Program-made: the position numbers and the translations under genes | Source: Bettongia penicillata ogilbyi | Taxonomy: Eukaryota; Chordata; Mammalia; Diprotodontia; Potoroidae | Direction of reading: 5' to 3' | DNA length: 64,000 nucleotides | Assembly: GCA_023548195.1 (NCBI GenBank) | Contig: JAJHZJ010000121.1 | Span: forward strand, 3,782,220 to 3,846,219 | Shown here: positions 39,466 through 52,200 of the stretch, piece by piece | How positions within the stretch are numbered: position 1 is the stretch's first letter | Layout of the letters: each line of letters begins with the position of its first letter | The notes under the pieces: generated by a model | What the model saw: only the letters and a program-made list of their open reading frames with translations | What the model was told of the DNA's origin: nothing | The model's database searches: none

Positions 39466-39511
39466 ATAGTAGTAGTAGTAGTAGTAGTAATAGTAGTAGT
39501 AGTAGTAGTAG
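39419..39511. repeat. (TAG)n trinucleotide array, about 31 units
   Basis: TAG/AGT repeat with two AAT-type interruptions near 39466 and 39489, otherwise pure. Confidence 0.98.
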
Positions 39512-39695
39512 ACTATTAGCTAGCATTTATATTGTACCTTAAGATTTGCAAAATGATTTATATATGTTACCTCATTTGAACTTCACAAGCACGCTCTGTA
39601 GGTGCTATTACTGTCTCTCTTTTCTGAGGTTGAAAATTAAGACTGAGAGAGATGGTTACATAACTACTAATTACCTGAAGCCAGAATCAAACTCA
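39512..39695 (+). repeat. MIR-like CORE-SINE tail
   Basis: 'agcatttatattgtacctta', 'gatttgcaaaatgatttata', 'tacctcatttgaacttcaca' and 'gaagccagaatcaaactc' match the 3' MIR style. The (TAG)n array lies directly at its 5' edge. Confidence 0.7.
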
Positions 39696-40839
39696 AATTT
39701 TTGAGGAAGTACTAACATTTTAGAAATAGTGAAGTTAACTTATATAATAGGTTACCCTGACCAATGTCTATTACCTCACAGTGGCTAAATCCTAGCAAAA
39801 TCTTTTTTAGTTTTCTCTACTGTTCACGCAGTTGCCTTCTACAGCACACACAAACTGAATTGTGAAAGTTTTCTTAAGCCCTAGGTGAAACATTATGTAT
39901 AAGAAAATCCTAATATACTGGCCTTCCTAAGAGACCAATGAATAATGAATTTCTTTGGTTAAATGAAATATTTTCAAAAGCATTATGAGAAATCAGTATT
40001 ATAATAACCAGGGTATTTTATGAGAAGGTGGCAAGAGAGTATATTTTAGTTAATCTACTTTCTAAATCTAAAGTGTTTTGGGGGAAGCTGTAACATCATT
40101 GCAATACCCACAGCAGCATGCATACTATGAATATGCATGTGTGTTTCCAGGGTAAATTCCAAAATATAAATACTGTTCCTCAAAGATGAAGTCAAAATAT
40201 TTGTTCAGATTCCAGAAAGCCAATTCCACATGGTAACGAGGAAGTTTGTACACATTACCAATGGAGGTAGGCACCATCCCCAAGCCTTCCCTCTGTCAGA
40301 CCCCCTCCCAAAAAAGCTCCCTTTGGCAAAATCTTTCCCTCTCTCACTCATGCTAGCTGCTCTGCCTGCTGTCTTAGCTCCATCTCATTCCCTCTTCCTG
40401 TGGCATCCTTCCTGCTCTACCCACTCAGCAAGATCCTCCCACCATGGGCTTCATATAATTCAAGCTGTGCTCTGGGCCAAAGCTCAAAGCAGTCATATGG
40501 GTCTATTAAGGGGCAGGGAAGATCTTCACATTCTCTTAACATTACAGAAGGATATCACAAAATACTTTTAAAGAACGAAGAACCGTCATATAGTAAAGTT
40601 TGCTTGTCAGGTCTTGGACTTTGAAGTCAGCTCTTTTCCAAAATTACAATGCCGTGATGCTAGTAAATGAAGAAGTTGCTGACAGAGATTGTCACTACTT
40701 TCTAAATGAGATATGCTTATGTTTTATGGTAGAATTGGTAAGTAGTTGCTAGTCTTCTTTATTTTTTACTTTTGTGTTCTAGGCATAATGGAAAGAAAAT
40801 CATGAAAGAGGGCAGAGTAATAGAAAGGCTCTTAAGAAT
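39696..40839. other. Intronic sequence; possible LTR-like stretch at 40220-40620
   Basis: The stretch 40240-40600 is C-rich and carries a 113-codon ORF without a domain; the base composition differs from its flanks and hints at a degenerate LTR or other insertion, unproven. Confidence 0.4.
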
Positions 40840-41128
40840 TTCTGGAGGGTCAGAGTGGACAGATTGCTAAATCTATAAAATCAAGTCAAGTTCAAGAACG
40901 TTACTAAGCAGTTAGTATGTTCTAGACACTCTGCTGAAGTGCTGGGCTTACACAGAGTACATGATGGTATTGTTGAGGAGTTGGAGTAAGGTGTACAAAG
41001 ATTGGAAGGTATGACGATTATTAGGGGATTTAAATGTCAGATGATTTATATGTGATCCAGGAGATAATAGGATCCACTGAAGTTTATTGAGTGATGGCAG
41101 AGGGAGTAATATGGAAGAGATCCTCACT
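40840..41128. repeat. Unassigned old interspersed repeat, member 2 (left part)
   Basis: Interrupted by the L1 fragment at 41145-41626; the right part resumes at 41643 and runs to about 41760. Related to 24820-25540. Confidence 0.55.
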
Positions 41129-41642
41129 TTAGGAAGATTACTTTTTTATTATTAATTTATTTGTTTAAGGTTTTTTATAATCACGTCCACAAATCTTAGA
41201 TATTCTCCTCGCCCCCTCCACGATGGCATACTATTGTATATGGGTTCTACACATACATTCTTACTTAAATGCATTTTCACCTTAGTCATGTTGTGTGGAA
41301 GAATTAAAATGAATGGGAGATACCCTGAAAAAAACCAAAACAAAACATAACATGAGAAAATAGTCTGCTTCATTCTGTATTCCAATTCCATAGTTTTGTT
41401 TTTCTCTGAATGTGAAAGGCATTTTGCCTCGAGTCCATTGGGAATTTTTTAGGTCCTTACATTCCTATGAATGTAAGTCTACCAGAAAAATTCCTCACAC
41501 ATTGTGGTTGTTAACTGTGTACAAAGTTCTCCTGGTTCTGCTGCTTTTACTCAGCATCAGTTCATATAAATCCTTCCAGGCCTCTCTGAAGTCTTCCTGT
41601 TCATCATTTCTTATAGCACAGTAGTATTAGGAAGATCACTTT
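41129..41642 (-). mobile_element. L1 3' fragment with 16-bp target duplication
   Basis: 5'-truncated antisense L1 of about 480 bp (41145-41626) with the ORF2 C-terminal region and 3' tail. It is flanked by TTAGGAAGATTACTTT (41129-41144) and TTAGGAAGATCACTTT (41627-41642), a 16-bp target duplication with one mismatch. It splits an older repeat. Confidence 0.88.
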
Positions 41643-41895
41643 GATGAGCTCAGTAGATAGATTGGAGAGAGGAGAGAGATTTAAGGCAGAAAGACTAAGG
41701 TTATTGAAAGTTATTGCAATAGTATAGGCTAGAAGTGATGAAGGCCTTCCTCATAGTGTTGGGGACACATAGCTTGGGAAGCTAAGTGACTGAAAGGGTA
41801 GTGGTGTCCTTGACACATGCCAAGTACTGGGAATACAAATACAAGCAAGAAAGCTTCTGCCATCAAGGAGCTCACTTTCTAAAGAGTTTTCAACT

Positions 41896-42250
41896 CTTGT
41901 GTGAGTATGTATATATGAGTATGTATGTGAATCTGTGTGAGTGTGTATGAGCATGTGTGTGAGTGTGTGTGAGTATGGGTGTGTGTGCATGAGTTTGTGT
42001 GTGTGTGTGTATGAGTCTCTCTGTGTGTGTCTGTGTTTGAGTGTGTGTGTATGAGTATGTGTGTAAGTGTGTAATGTATGAGTCTGTATGTGAGTGTGTG
42101 TATGTATGTATGAGTCTGTGTATGTGACTGTGTATGAGTCTGTGTATTTGTGTGAGTGTATGAGGCTATGTGCGTGTATGAGTGTGTGTGTGTGTCTGTG
42201 TATGAGTGTATGAGTATGCATGTGTGCATGTCTGTGTATGAGTGTATATA
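41896..42250. repeat. Complex TG/TGAG/TATG-rich tract, about 350 bp
   Basis: Long stretch of TGTG, TGAG and TATG units with drifting periodicity. It generates spurious His/Thr-rich ORFs on the minus strand. Confidence 0.93.
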
Positions 42251-42679
42251 TGCTGGAAAATAGAAGGAGGTGGAATGATGAAAGTTGCAGAGTTGTCAAG
42301 AAGAGTGATTACTGAGAATAGACCAACCAGTTGAATAATTAGGAAAGCATTGATAACTTTGCAGAGATGTTTTAGTCATATGGTTAGAACTAGATTGCAA
42401 GGAGTTGACAAGTGAATAGTAAGTGAAAAGGAGGAGCAATGTTCATAGATTTTTTGTTTTAGAAATTTCTCCGAAATGCTTTTTCCTAAACTAACCCTGT
42501 CCCAAACTCTGCTGAATCTGTTCAGATCACTATCTTTCTTCCAGTCATTCAAAGTTTTGTCCTTAATTAACTCTTCACACTCATTCATTCTTCGCATTCA
42601 TTGAATTGCCAAGTTTTAAAATTCTCAAATGACTTTTGTATTTATATTTTTCTTTCCACTTAGACCATAACAAACAAGT

Positions 42680-43470
42680 AATTTTAAGGCTCTTAGTACC
42701 TCTTGCCTGGGCTATTGCAGTAATTCTGTAATTGTCCATAAGTGACAACCTTGTATCTATTTTTGTACTCTGTACCCCATCTTCCACACTCCTGCTGAGT
42801 GCAGAACTAAAGCATAGTTCCAGTTATATCACCCTTTTGCTTGAGAAGCATCAGTGGCTTCCTGATGTCCCTAGAATGAAATATAAAATCCTCTGACAAA
42901 TCAAGCCTTTCATAATCTAGGTTTCATTCTGTCTTTCAGCTTGGTTATATATTATGCCCTCTCATAAATTAGGTTTTACCTGAACTGGCCTACTGCTTTT
43001 TTCCTTCCGTAAAGATTTCATCTCTTTTTTGTATTTCTGTGCAGAGTGTCCCTATGTGTGGAATGTTCTTTTTCCTCACCTTTGCTTCTTAAAATCTGCC
43101 ACTCACTAGCTGTGTGACCTTGAACAAGTCACTCAACCCCAATTGCCTCATCCTGGGTCATCTCCAGTCATCCTGATGAATATCTGGTCACTGAATTCAG
43201 ATGGCTCTGGAGGAGAAGTGAGGCTGGTGACCTGCACAGCCCTCCCTTACTCAGACAAAAAAAAAACCAAAGTCAAGTGCAAGTCATGTCATTATTTCTC
43301 TAATGGCATGGTCTTCTTTGGCAACAAAAGGATGAACGTGCTTCTCAAAATCTGTATCATCTTTCAAGTCTCAGCTCAAGTGCTGCCTTCTTCAATGGAC
43401 CCTTTCTTATTTTTCCATTTCTTTGATATAATTAATTTGTTTTTAAAAATTGCTAAAAATCTATTTTTCT
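42680..43470 (+). mobile_element. L2 LINE 3' region (sense), split by a SINE
   Basis: 'gcctgggctattgcagtaat', 'tggcttcctgatgtccctag', 'aaatataaaatcctctgaca' and 'gtgtggaatgttctttttcc', then after the SINE 'tctttcaagtctcagctcaa'. The two halves join smoothly once the SINE and one copy of its target duplication are removed. Confidence 0.75.
43083..43354 (+). mobile_element. Marsupial RTE-mobilised SINE (MAR1-like) with 16-bp target duplication
   Basis: About 240 bp (43099-43338). Head 'gctgtgtgaccttgaacaag' is CORE/tRNA-SINE-like, body 'ggcctcatcctgggtcatct'-type and 'gaggctggtgacctgcacag', tail 'catggtcttctttggcaaca' plus 'aaaaggatgaac'. The tail matches the 3' ends of the RTE copies (near 52680-52716), as known for SINEs mobilised by RTE. 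Flanked by TGCTTCTTAAAATCTG (43083-43098) and TGCTTCTCAAAATCTG (43339-43354). Confidence 0.85.
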
Positions 43471-43679
43471 ACCATCATTTCATTGAATTAAAAAAAAGAA
43501 AATCTTTTTTGACAAATGTGTGGCTAGCCAATCAAATTTCCACATTGTCTCTTTTCAGTAGACGGTTTTCTGTACCCTGAATCCATCATCTCTCTGGCAG
43601 GTGCTAGGTAGCGTCATTGGTCCTTTGAAATTATGGTTAGTTATTGTATTGATGGAAGCTCTTCAATTTTTCACAGTTT

Positions 43680-43880
43680 TTTTTTCTTTGTAATTTTGTT
43701 TTCCTTGTGTAAATTGTTCTGGTTCTGCTTACTTCATTCTATACCAGTTCATATAAATCTTTTCAAGTTTTTTTTGTTTAAACCAGCCCTTTTATCATTT
43801 CTAATGCACGGTAATATTCCATTTCATTTATATGCCATGATTTATTTCAGCCATTCCCCAGTTGATTTTATGCCACCATT
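43680..43880 (-). mobile_element. Antisense L1 ORF2 C-terminal fragment
   Basis: 'tggttctgcttacttcattc', 'taccagttcatataaatctt', 'ttctaatgcacggtaatatt' and 'cagccattccccagttgatt' are the reverse of the L1 ORF2 end seen at 11485, 21262 and 41500. An L2-type 3' end follows at 43880-43985. Confidence 0.75.
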
Positions 43881-44384
43881 ATGTGTCCCTTGAACACAGA
43901 TTCTGTTAGAGAAAGAGTTGTGTTACTTTTGTTTCTCTAACTCCAGTTTCTGGCACTTAAAGTGCTTAGTAAATGATTATTAGTTGACATGTTGACCAGC
44001 ATTAGTTTGAATGAGTTGGCTTGTTTAAGGGAAAAATGTTTTAAGGATAGGGGACAGTTGAGCATGTGTTGACATTTGGCAAGGAGCCAGTAGATCCAGG
44101 AGAGGTTGTAGATGAAAAGGATAATAATCAAAGGGGCAAGCTTCTGGTGGACTTGGAAGAGATGAGATTAAGGGCATGCATAAATAGGTTTTTCTTGGCA
44201 AGGAGAATATGTGTCAAAGAATGGGGATGATATAGAAGGATTTTAAAAGGAAACAAGTTGTCTTCATTTTTGTCTATCAAAGAATCTTTTATGATATTAA
44301 TAATTAGAATGAAAGCATGTGATAAGAGACACTTGCTTTAATGAGTCAATTTTTAAGTTAATAATCATATTTATATAAAACATT

Positions 44385-44570
44385 AGAATTTGGCAAGGTA
44401 TTATATGTTGAGCATGTAAGGTAGATAGTACAAGTATCATCATCTCCATTTTATGTTTGAGGAAACAAGCTCAGAAACAATAAATGACTTGCTTATGGTT
44501 ACATATCATATTTTAGATCTGAATTTTGAAACTATGTGTTTTATTTCTATTTCCAGTGCTCTTAACAATG
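44385..44570 (+). repeat. MIR-like CORE-SINE fragment
   Basis: 'tcatctccattttatgtttg', 'aaataaatgacttgcttatg'-type and 'gatctgaattttgaaactat' are MIR-tail wording. Confidence 0.65.
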
Positions 44571-45184
44571 TATACCTTTCTGTTTCATATGTAATAATAA
44601 ATAAACTTGGTGTCATCTTTTATTTTCTTTGTTGGTCATGGTATTTATTGTCTGAATATTTGTTATTCTTTATAACATCATTTGTAAAAGCCTGCTTATT
44701 CCCTTGTCAGTATTTCGTTAAGGCTTTTCCCATTGAATGTACATTTTATAGTCATAAGGATTTTGTATAGTTGGAAAAAATAAATGTAAAGGTCAGTGGT
44801 TCCTTCTCAACTACCATTTGGTTAAAACTGTGATTTTTTTTTTTCCCCTCCATTTCTTTGGTATCCTTCCTTCATTGAGGAATTTTGAAAATGAATTCCT
44901 TAGAACCTTCAAAATTGTGTAATCTCCACAGACTTTTCCTCTCTACATTTGACTCCAGCCATTTCATCACCTTAGTGCCATTTTTGTTTCCTCCTATGGT
45001 AAGTTGGGTCCACGTGTGTTAGAGTCCAGCTGTGGTAGTTCTCCTGTCATCAGTGGTGAGAATGCATGGCCATAGAAATTCAGGGAATGCCGTGAGAATA
45101 AGGGCTGTTTTCTATACCTTGGTTTTACGTTTTGTTAGGGTTGAACATTTCATCTTCTATGTTAATTCTTTTGAGTGGAGCCTA
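44571..45184. other. Intronic sequence, nothing recognised
   Basis: No gene or clear repeat. Confidence 0.45.
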
Positions 45185-45420
45185 AGAGAAAGGAGCATGG
45201 TTTAGTGGAGAGAGTCCTGGATTCAGAAAGATCTAGTTTGAGGTTTCTTATTTCCATCTTTCTGGCTTCATATTTAGGAACAACGCACTCCACCTCTCTC
45301 TGGACCTTAGTTTCTTATATGTTGATATGTCAATCAGTTACCTTGAGGATTCTATGAAATGATGCAAGTAAAGTGCCTTACAAATCTTAAAAATAGTATA
45401 TTATAAATGTTAGCTGCTAC
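45185..45420 (+). repeat. MIR-like CORE-SINE close to PCCA exon D
   Basis: 'gagcatggtttagtggagag', 'gtcctggattcagaaagatc', 'ggaccttagtttcttatatg' and 'aagtgccttacaaatcttaa' give the full MIR order. It ends about 60 bp before the exon D acceptor. Confidence 0.78.
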
Positions 45421-45481
45421 TATTAACATGTAATTTGCATCCAGAAATGTATAATTGTTTAAAATTATCTGCTTCTCATAG

Positions 45482-45577
<96 letters not shown>

Positions 45578-45681
45578 TAAGTGTCCATTGTTGATGGCTA
45601 TTGGTGATAATTTTGGGGGAAATTTTTGCTTTTGTGTATTCTATATCATTTCCACAGGATACATTTTTCTTTTCTATACTT

Positions 45682-45769
45682 TGAGAAAAATGAAAGAATT
45701 AGTGGATATAATAATCATTTTCAAATGAGAAAAATGAAAGAATTAGTGGATATAATAATCATTTTCAAA
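45682..45769. repeat. Perfect 44-bp tandem duplication
   Basis: Units 45682-45725 and 45726-45769 are identical (starting TGAGAAAAATGAAAGAATTA). Located 105 bp after the exon D donor. Confidence 0.97.
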
Positions 45770-46454
45770 TGACCATTAATTTGCCCAAGTTGATAGTTCC
45801 TGTAATTACTTTGACTGAGGCTGGATGTCAGTGTATGTATATGTGTGCAGCAAGTCATGCATGCTTGAAAAAGTAGCATTCTTAATATGCATATTCTTGA
45901 TGTTCATTGGGATGGAGATGGAAAATAATGATGAATTTGTTAAGTTGCAAGAAATCCTTCCAGGGGAGTTTCTAGTGCTTTTGCAGTTTATGTTGATATA
46001 TTAGATCATAAATTTTATGTTGAATTTCCTACATAGTTTTGTGACTTAGTCTACTATCCAGGTATAACAGAAAACTGTACCATGTGCTTAGGCATACAGG
46101 TATTATGGGGAGACTGGTACCTCTGCTGTAAGGGCTGCTGAGCCCTTTTCAGAGCTGCTTTCCATGTTTGTTGTTCAACTGGTCACCCAACTCTCACCTA
46201 TGACTCCATGAAGCTGTAGCATGGGCAGCAACCACTCCCTGGGAAACCATTTGTGCGGATGGGCTAAACTAGTTTGAGGATAACTGTTGGAACTTAGACT
46301 TTTCAGTAAGTTAATGAGATGTCTGCCCCAAACATGTGAAGATTTCCCCAGGAGAATGGGTGAGAGTAGTTTGTTCCCCTGGCCATGAAGGTGGCTAAAG
46401 CAGGTTCTATGGAATGCTTAGAGTTTGGTTAGACATTGAAGGTGCCAAGATCAT

Positions 46455-46640
46455 CTGCTCCATCCTAGGCTGTCTCTGATTGTCTTAACTTTGGTCTCGC
46501 CATTGGACTCCTATGACCCTTGAAGAGAAAGAGAGTGAGGTTGGTGACTTTGCCCAACTCTGAGTCACTGAAATCTAATTTATGTATGAGTCAAAAAACA
46601 GCACCCATACCATTTTGTGATTTTTTTTACCTACCTCAAA
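46455..46640 (+). repeat. SINE-like segment inside the RTE 5' leader
   Basis: About 150 bp ('catcctaggctgtctctgat', 'agagtgaggttggtgacttt', 'ctctgagtcactgaaatcta') aligns with the body of the SINE at 43099-43338 ('catcctgggtcatctccagt', 'agtgaggctggtgacctgca', 'ccctcccttactcag'). It could be a leader segment shared by both families or a SINE inserted next to an RTE. Confidence 0.55.
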
Positions 46641-46959
46641 GTCCTGTGACAACAGGAAAGTGGTGCAGAAGCAGATGTGTATACGCTGAGAGTTGTAATC
46701 ACAACCCTGCACGCAGGGACTCATGCCATAGGGTCATCTTCTCCATGGGCTAATGTAGCAGTGGGACTTGGCAGCCCCCAGTTTCTGCACAGCTTTTTTA
46801 AAGGATGACATAGGTTACCTCCTGGCATGAGGAAGGGTCTAAAAATTCCCTAAACATTGTCTGCTTCACCTAACCTAACCCTGGCCTGCTTGTAGAAGCA
46901 GACGGGGATCTTACTGTGTGGTTGAAACACACAAAAAAGATGTAGAAACTTTTATGAAG

Positions 46960-49250
46960 ATGATTCCGTTCACCATTGGTCCATGGAATATGCACATACT
47001 TGTGAACAACATAAAATCTATGAGACCCTATAGATGAATAGCTCTTATTGTGAGAGAATTCAGCAGGTATCACATCCAAATAGCAGCCCTGAGTGAAACA
47101 AGACTAGCAAATGAAGGCTAACTTGTCAAAGTTAGAGCTGGATACTTTTTTCTGGAGGGCTGCAGTAACAGGGAGTGCAATGAAGCTGGTATAGGTTTCA
47201 CAATCAAAGCTAATTTAGTCAACAAGCTTGTTTGCTTCCCAAAAGGAGTGAGCGATAGGCTCATGACAATGAGATTGCCCTTTTCATGAAAACACCATGC
47301 CACCATCATAAGTGCTTAATGCTCCCACCGTGATGAATCCTCTTGAGGTCAAAGAAAAATTTTGTGAAGACCTGGAGACCATGATCATCAGTGTGCAGAA
47401 AAAGGACAAGTTTATAATTCTGGTGACTTAAATGCTGGAGTAGGCCCAGACTATCAGGTATGGCAGGGAGTCCTTGGGAGAAGGGAAGTTGGAGACAGTG
47501 ATCACTTACTACTTAAGACTGGTGCATAGCATGACCTTCTAGTCCCTAACTCTTTCTTTGGTTTACCTAAGCATTATAAAAGTGTGTGGATGCACCCTTG
47601 CAGCAAACGTTGACATTTAATAGACTATGTCATTGTAAGGAGAAGGAACAGGATGTGAGAGTGACAGAGGTGATGTGTGGTACAGAGTGTTGGACTGATC
47701 GTAGACTTATGCTCTCCAAGATGAACATTTGCATTCATCAAAAGTGGTAGCCTCAAGGCAAGATAACTACCAGAAGACTTAATGTCAACAGATTAGAATA
47801 CTTCTTTGTGGGTAAACAGTTGGTTGCTAACTTGGAGGGAAACCTGAGCCAACACATGCTTAGTAGCAGTGGAGCAGACAAGGAGTGGGCAGCTTTCAGA
47901 GATTTGATGTACAGCATTGCATTTATCCACAAACAGAACACTCACAAACATCAAGATTGGTTTGGTGAAAATAATGGGAAAGTTTAGAAGCTGCTAAGTG
48001 AAAAATAAGAAATCCTCAGGGTTTACCAGCAGGACAGTTTGTCTGTCTCTAAGAAGGCAACATTTAACTTCATCAGAAGTAAAGTGCAAGTTAAGCTTAG
48101 AGAAGTGCTTGTACAAAAGCTGACTGAAATCTTCTAGGTTACATGGAAAGAGGAGGTTATCCCCCAAGAGTTTAAGGATGCCTAAGCAAAGGAAATAGAT
48201 TGTTCTGTCTCTCTTTGACAAGATTCTTTTCAGAGTCCCTAATAGACTGATCCTTTACCTGGAAGATAGTCATCTACACGGGAGCCAATGTAGTTTCAGT
48301 AAGAACTGAGGAATGATTGATAGGGTGTTTGCTGCCTGACAACTTCAGGAGAAATAATGAGGAGCAGAATGCAAATCTATATACAACATTCCTCGATCTG
48401 ACCAAGGCCTTTAATACTGTCATTTGTGAGGGTTTGTGGAAGATCATAGCAAAATCTGTTATCTGCAGAAGTTCATCAGTATTGTATGCCGTTCCACAAT
48501 AGCATGATTTCATGGGTTCTGAATAATGTACCATACATTTGTGCTTTCTCAGTTAACAGTGGAATGAAACAGGACTATCTGCTCATTTCCATGCTTTTTA
48601 GCAAGATGTTTTCGATGATGTCAGATACCTTCAACAAGAACAAAAATAGCATCAAGTTCAGCTACTGCACTGATGAGCAATTATTTAACTTTAAAAGGTT
48701 ACATGCCAGGAGTGGTGTGGAGGGCAAGTTGGTGCGTGACTTTTTGTTTGTAGATGATTGTGCTCTCAGTACAGACTCTGAGACTTAAAAGCAAAAGTAT
48801 GGATTGATTCTCTGCTAATTTTGATTCTTTTGCTTATTTTGACCTGACAGTTAATATTAAGAAAACACAGATTTGCCACTAGCCAGCACCATATCATCCA
48901 TATGTAGAACCACCAGTTAGAGCAAATGGAGAAGTTTTGAATTCTGTGGATAAATTCCCTTCCCCTGGCCGTATACTTTCCAGGGATGTACTCATAGATG
49001 ATGAGTTTTGCTAGAGGTAGCTTGGTGTTAGGGAAGCTCTGAAGAAAAGTGTGGAATAGAAGAGATATCAGGACCTACCAAACCGAAAGTCTGCAGAGCC
49101 ATTGTGCTGACTTCATTGTTGTATGCATATGAAATCTGGACCAGTATGTTAGCACTGTGCCAGGAAACTGAGTAGCTTACCTTTGAATTAGGAAGATTCT
49201 CAATCACTTGGCAAGATAAGGTACCAGAAAGAAAGTCCTTTCTTGAGCTT
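46960..49250 (+). pseudogene. RTE endonuclease-reverse transcriptase pseudogene
   Basis: Endonuclease: IGPWNMHILVNN (a TWNVRTL counterpart), HIQIAALSETRLANEG with the catalytic Glu retained, EAGIGFTIKANLVNKL, GVSDRLMTMRLPFS, then GDLNAGVG (usual GDLNARVG) near 47419. RT: FLDLTKAFNTVICEGLWKII (Asp-to-Asn change in the AFD part of motif A), SVNSGMKQDYL (usual GVKQGC), FLFVDDCALSTDSE (usual FADD). These three altered signatures, plus stops and frame changes, mark a dead element. It is older than the copy at 6995-8505, where the same motifs read AFD, KQGC and FADD. Confidence 0.82.
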
Positions 49251-49257
49251 AACTGTC

Positions 49258-52200
49258 AAGCGTCAAACTCTTTTTTTCCCCTTAGTGCTCCCTTTATAGT
49301 TTTTTAAAAATATGTAATTTATTTTTCAGTTCTTAACATTCACTTCCACAAGAATTTGAATTCAAAATTTTCTCCCCATCTCTCCCCAACCCACTCCAGG
49401 ACAGTATGCACCCCATCCACCTCTTCCTCCAGTCTGTCCTCCCTTCTGTTACCTACCCTTCTTCTATCCCCCTTCCCCTCTATTTTGCTATAGGGCAAAA
49501 TAGATTTCTATACTCCATTGCCTGTAGAGCTTAATTTCCAGTTGCATGCTAAAGCAGTTTTTAACATTCATTCTTAAAGCTTTGAGTTCCATATTCTATC
49601 CTTCCCTTTGCCCCCACTCTCTTTGAGAAAACAAGCAATTCAGTATAGGTCAGAAACATGTAACAATGCGAAGCACTTCCATAATAGTTATGTTGTAAAA
49701 GACTAACCACATTTCCCTATCCTGCCCTTCATTTATTCCATTCTCTCCCTTAACCTGTGCTCCCACAATAGGGTTTGCCTCTGATTATCCTTTTTCCTAA
49801 TTTGCTATTCCTTCTATTATCTTCCTTCTCCTATTCCCTTCCCCCTTGCCTTCCTGCAGGGTAAAAGAGATTTTCATATCCAATTGAGTGTGTGCTATTC
49901 CTTCCTTAAGCCAAATCCCATGAGAGTAAGGTTCGGTTATTTCCTTTTCATCACACCCCTCTTCCCCTCCATTGTAGAAGCTCTTTCTTTCCTCTTGCAT
50001 GTGAAATGATTCACTACATTTTACTTCTCCCTTTCTCCTACTCCTAGTACATTCCATTCAACAGTAAATTTTATTTTATTCTATTTTTTTAGGTATTCTC
50101 CCTTTATTTTTAACTCGCTCTGTGCCCTCTATGTGTGTGTTTTTACACACATACACACACATACATATATACACATTTATACATATAACAAGTATACACA
50201 CATATACATACATACATATACATATACTTACACATATATAATGTACATGTACATACATACCCATACACACCTATTCCCTCTAATTAGCTTAATACTAAAA
50301 AAGATCTCATAAATTGCAAATAACATCTTTCCATGTAGGAATGTAAACAGTTCTACTTTAATGCGTTCCTTAAGGCTTCTTTTTTCTGTTTATCTTTTCA
50401 TGTTTGTCTTGATTCTTGTATTTGAAAGTCAGATCTTCTATTCAGCTCTGGTCTTTTCAACAAGAATGCTTGAAACTCCTCCATTTCATTGAAATTCCAT
50501 TTTTTTCCCCTGAAGTGTTATACTCAGTTTTACTGAATTGATGATTCTTGGTTTTAGTCCTATCTCGTTTGACCTCTGGAATATCATATTCCAAGCCTTT
50601 GATTCCTTAGTGTAGAAGGTGCTAAATCCTGTGTTATCCTGATTATATTTCAACAGTACTTGAATTGTTTCTTTCTGGATGCTTGTAGTATTTTGTTCTT
50701 GACTTAGGAACTCTGGAATTTGTCTAAAATATTCCATGGAGTTTTCCTTTTGGGATTTCTTTCAGGAGGTGATCAGTGAATTTTTTCTGTTCCTATTTTA
50801 CCCTCTGGTTCTAGAATATCAGGGCAATTTTCCTTGATAATTTCTTAGAAGATGATGTTTACGCTTTTTTTTTGATTATGGTTTTCAGGTAGACCAATAA
50901 TTTTTAAATTATGTCTCCTGGATCTGTTTTTCAGGTCAGTTGTTTTTCCAGTGAGATATTTCACATTGTCTTCTATATTTTCATTCTTTTGCTTTTGTTT
51001 TATAATTTCTTGGTTTCTCATATAGTCATTAGCTTCCATCTGCTCCCTTCTTAATTTTTAAAGAACTATTTTCTTCAGTGACCTTTTGGACCTCCTTTTC
51101 CATTCAGCTAATTCTGCTTTTTAAAGCATTCTTTTCCTTATTGGCTTTTTGTACCTCTTTAGCCATTTGGGTTAGTCTATTTTTAAAGGTGTTATTTTCT
51201 TCAACATTTTTTAGGTCTCCTTTAGCAAGCTGTTTGACTCGCTTTTCATGATTTTCTTGTATCACTCTCGTTTCTTTTCCTAATTTTTCCTCCACCTCTC
51301 TTGCTTGATTTTCAAAATCCTTTTGAGCTCTTCCATGTCCTGAGACCATTGCACATTTTTTTTTGAAGATTTTGGATGTAGAAGCCTTGACTTTGATGTT
51401 TTCCTCCAGTGGTATGCTTTGTTCTTGCTCATCTGAAAAGATGCAAGAAATACCTTTTCACTAAGACAGTAACCTTCTATGGTCTTATTATTTTTTCCCT
51501 TTTTGAGGCATTTTCCCAGCCACTTACTGGACTTTTGAGTCTTTTGTCAAGTGAAGGGTATGTGCTAGGGACCTGTAAGTTCTCAGTTCCTCCAAGGTGG
51601 TATAATCAAGGGAGAGAAGTTTACTTCTCTCCTGGCCTGTGCTCTGTTCTGGGAGCAACCACAAGCACTATTTTCTGCCCAGAATCTGTGAGTAGGATTC
51701 CCTTTCTAGACCCTCCATTAGCTCCACCACGCCAATTGCTCCTGCTCACCCCAGGACTGCCACTCAGGACTGAGACCCAGATCAGCTGTTCCATTCTCCC
51801 AGGGGTCTATAGGCTGAGGGCTCCAAAAATGAACACTGCTATGGCTTCTGCTGCCATGGGACTGGGGCTGGAACTGAACTGAGCTTCTTCCTTCCAGGTG
51901 AAAGAGCTTTCTTATTGACCTTTGAAGCTGTCTTTGGCCTTTGAGGATTAAGAAATCTGGGGACTGCATCTGCTACCCATGATTCACTGCCCTGAAACCT
52001 ACTCCAGTTATGTCCATGCCGTGCTGGTTGGACTGTGATCTGCTTTGAGCCTGGTGCAGTAAACCTTTCCTATCATCCTTCCAGGCTATCTTGAGCTGAA
52101 AATCTCTTTCACTCTGTCGTTTTGTGGCTTAAGCTGCTCTAGAATTTGTGTAGAGTAATTTTTTTTACAGATATTTTATGAATTGTGGAGGGAGACCTAG

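Noticed and set aside
39419..39511. CRISPR-like regular repeat
   Set aside because: Pure trinucleotide microsatellite in a mammalian intron, no spacers.
41751..42299. 182-codon minus ORF rich in His and Thr, resembling a His-rich protein
   Set aside because: Translation of the TG/TGAG-rich tract at 41896-42250.
43143..43580. 145-codon + ORF
   Set aside because: Composed of a SINE, part of an L2 and intron sequence.
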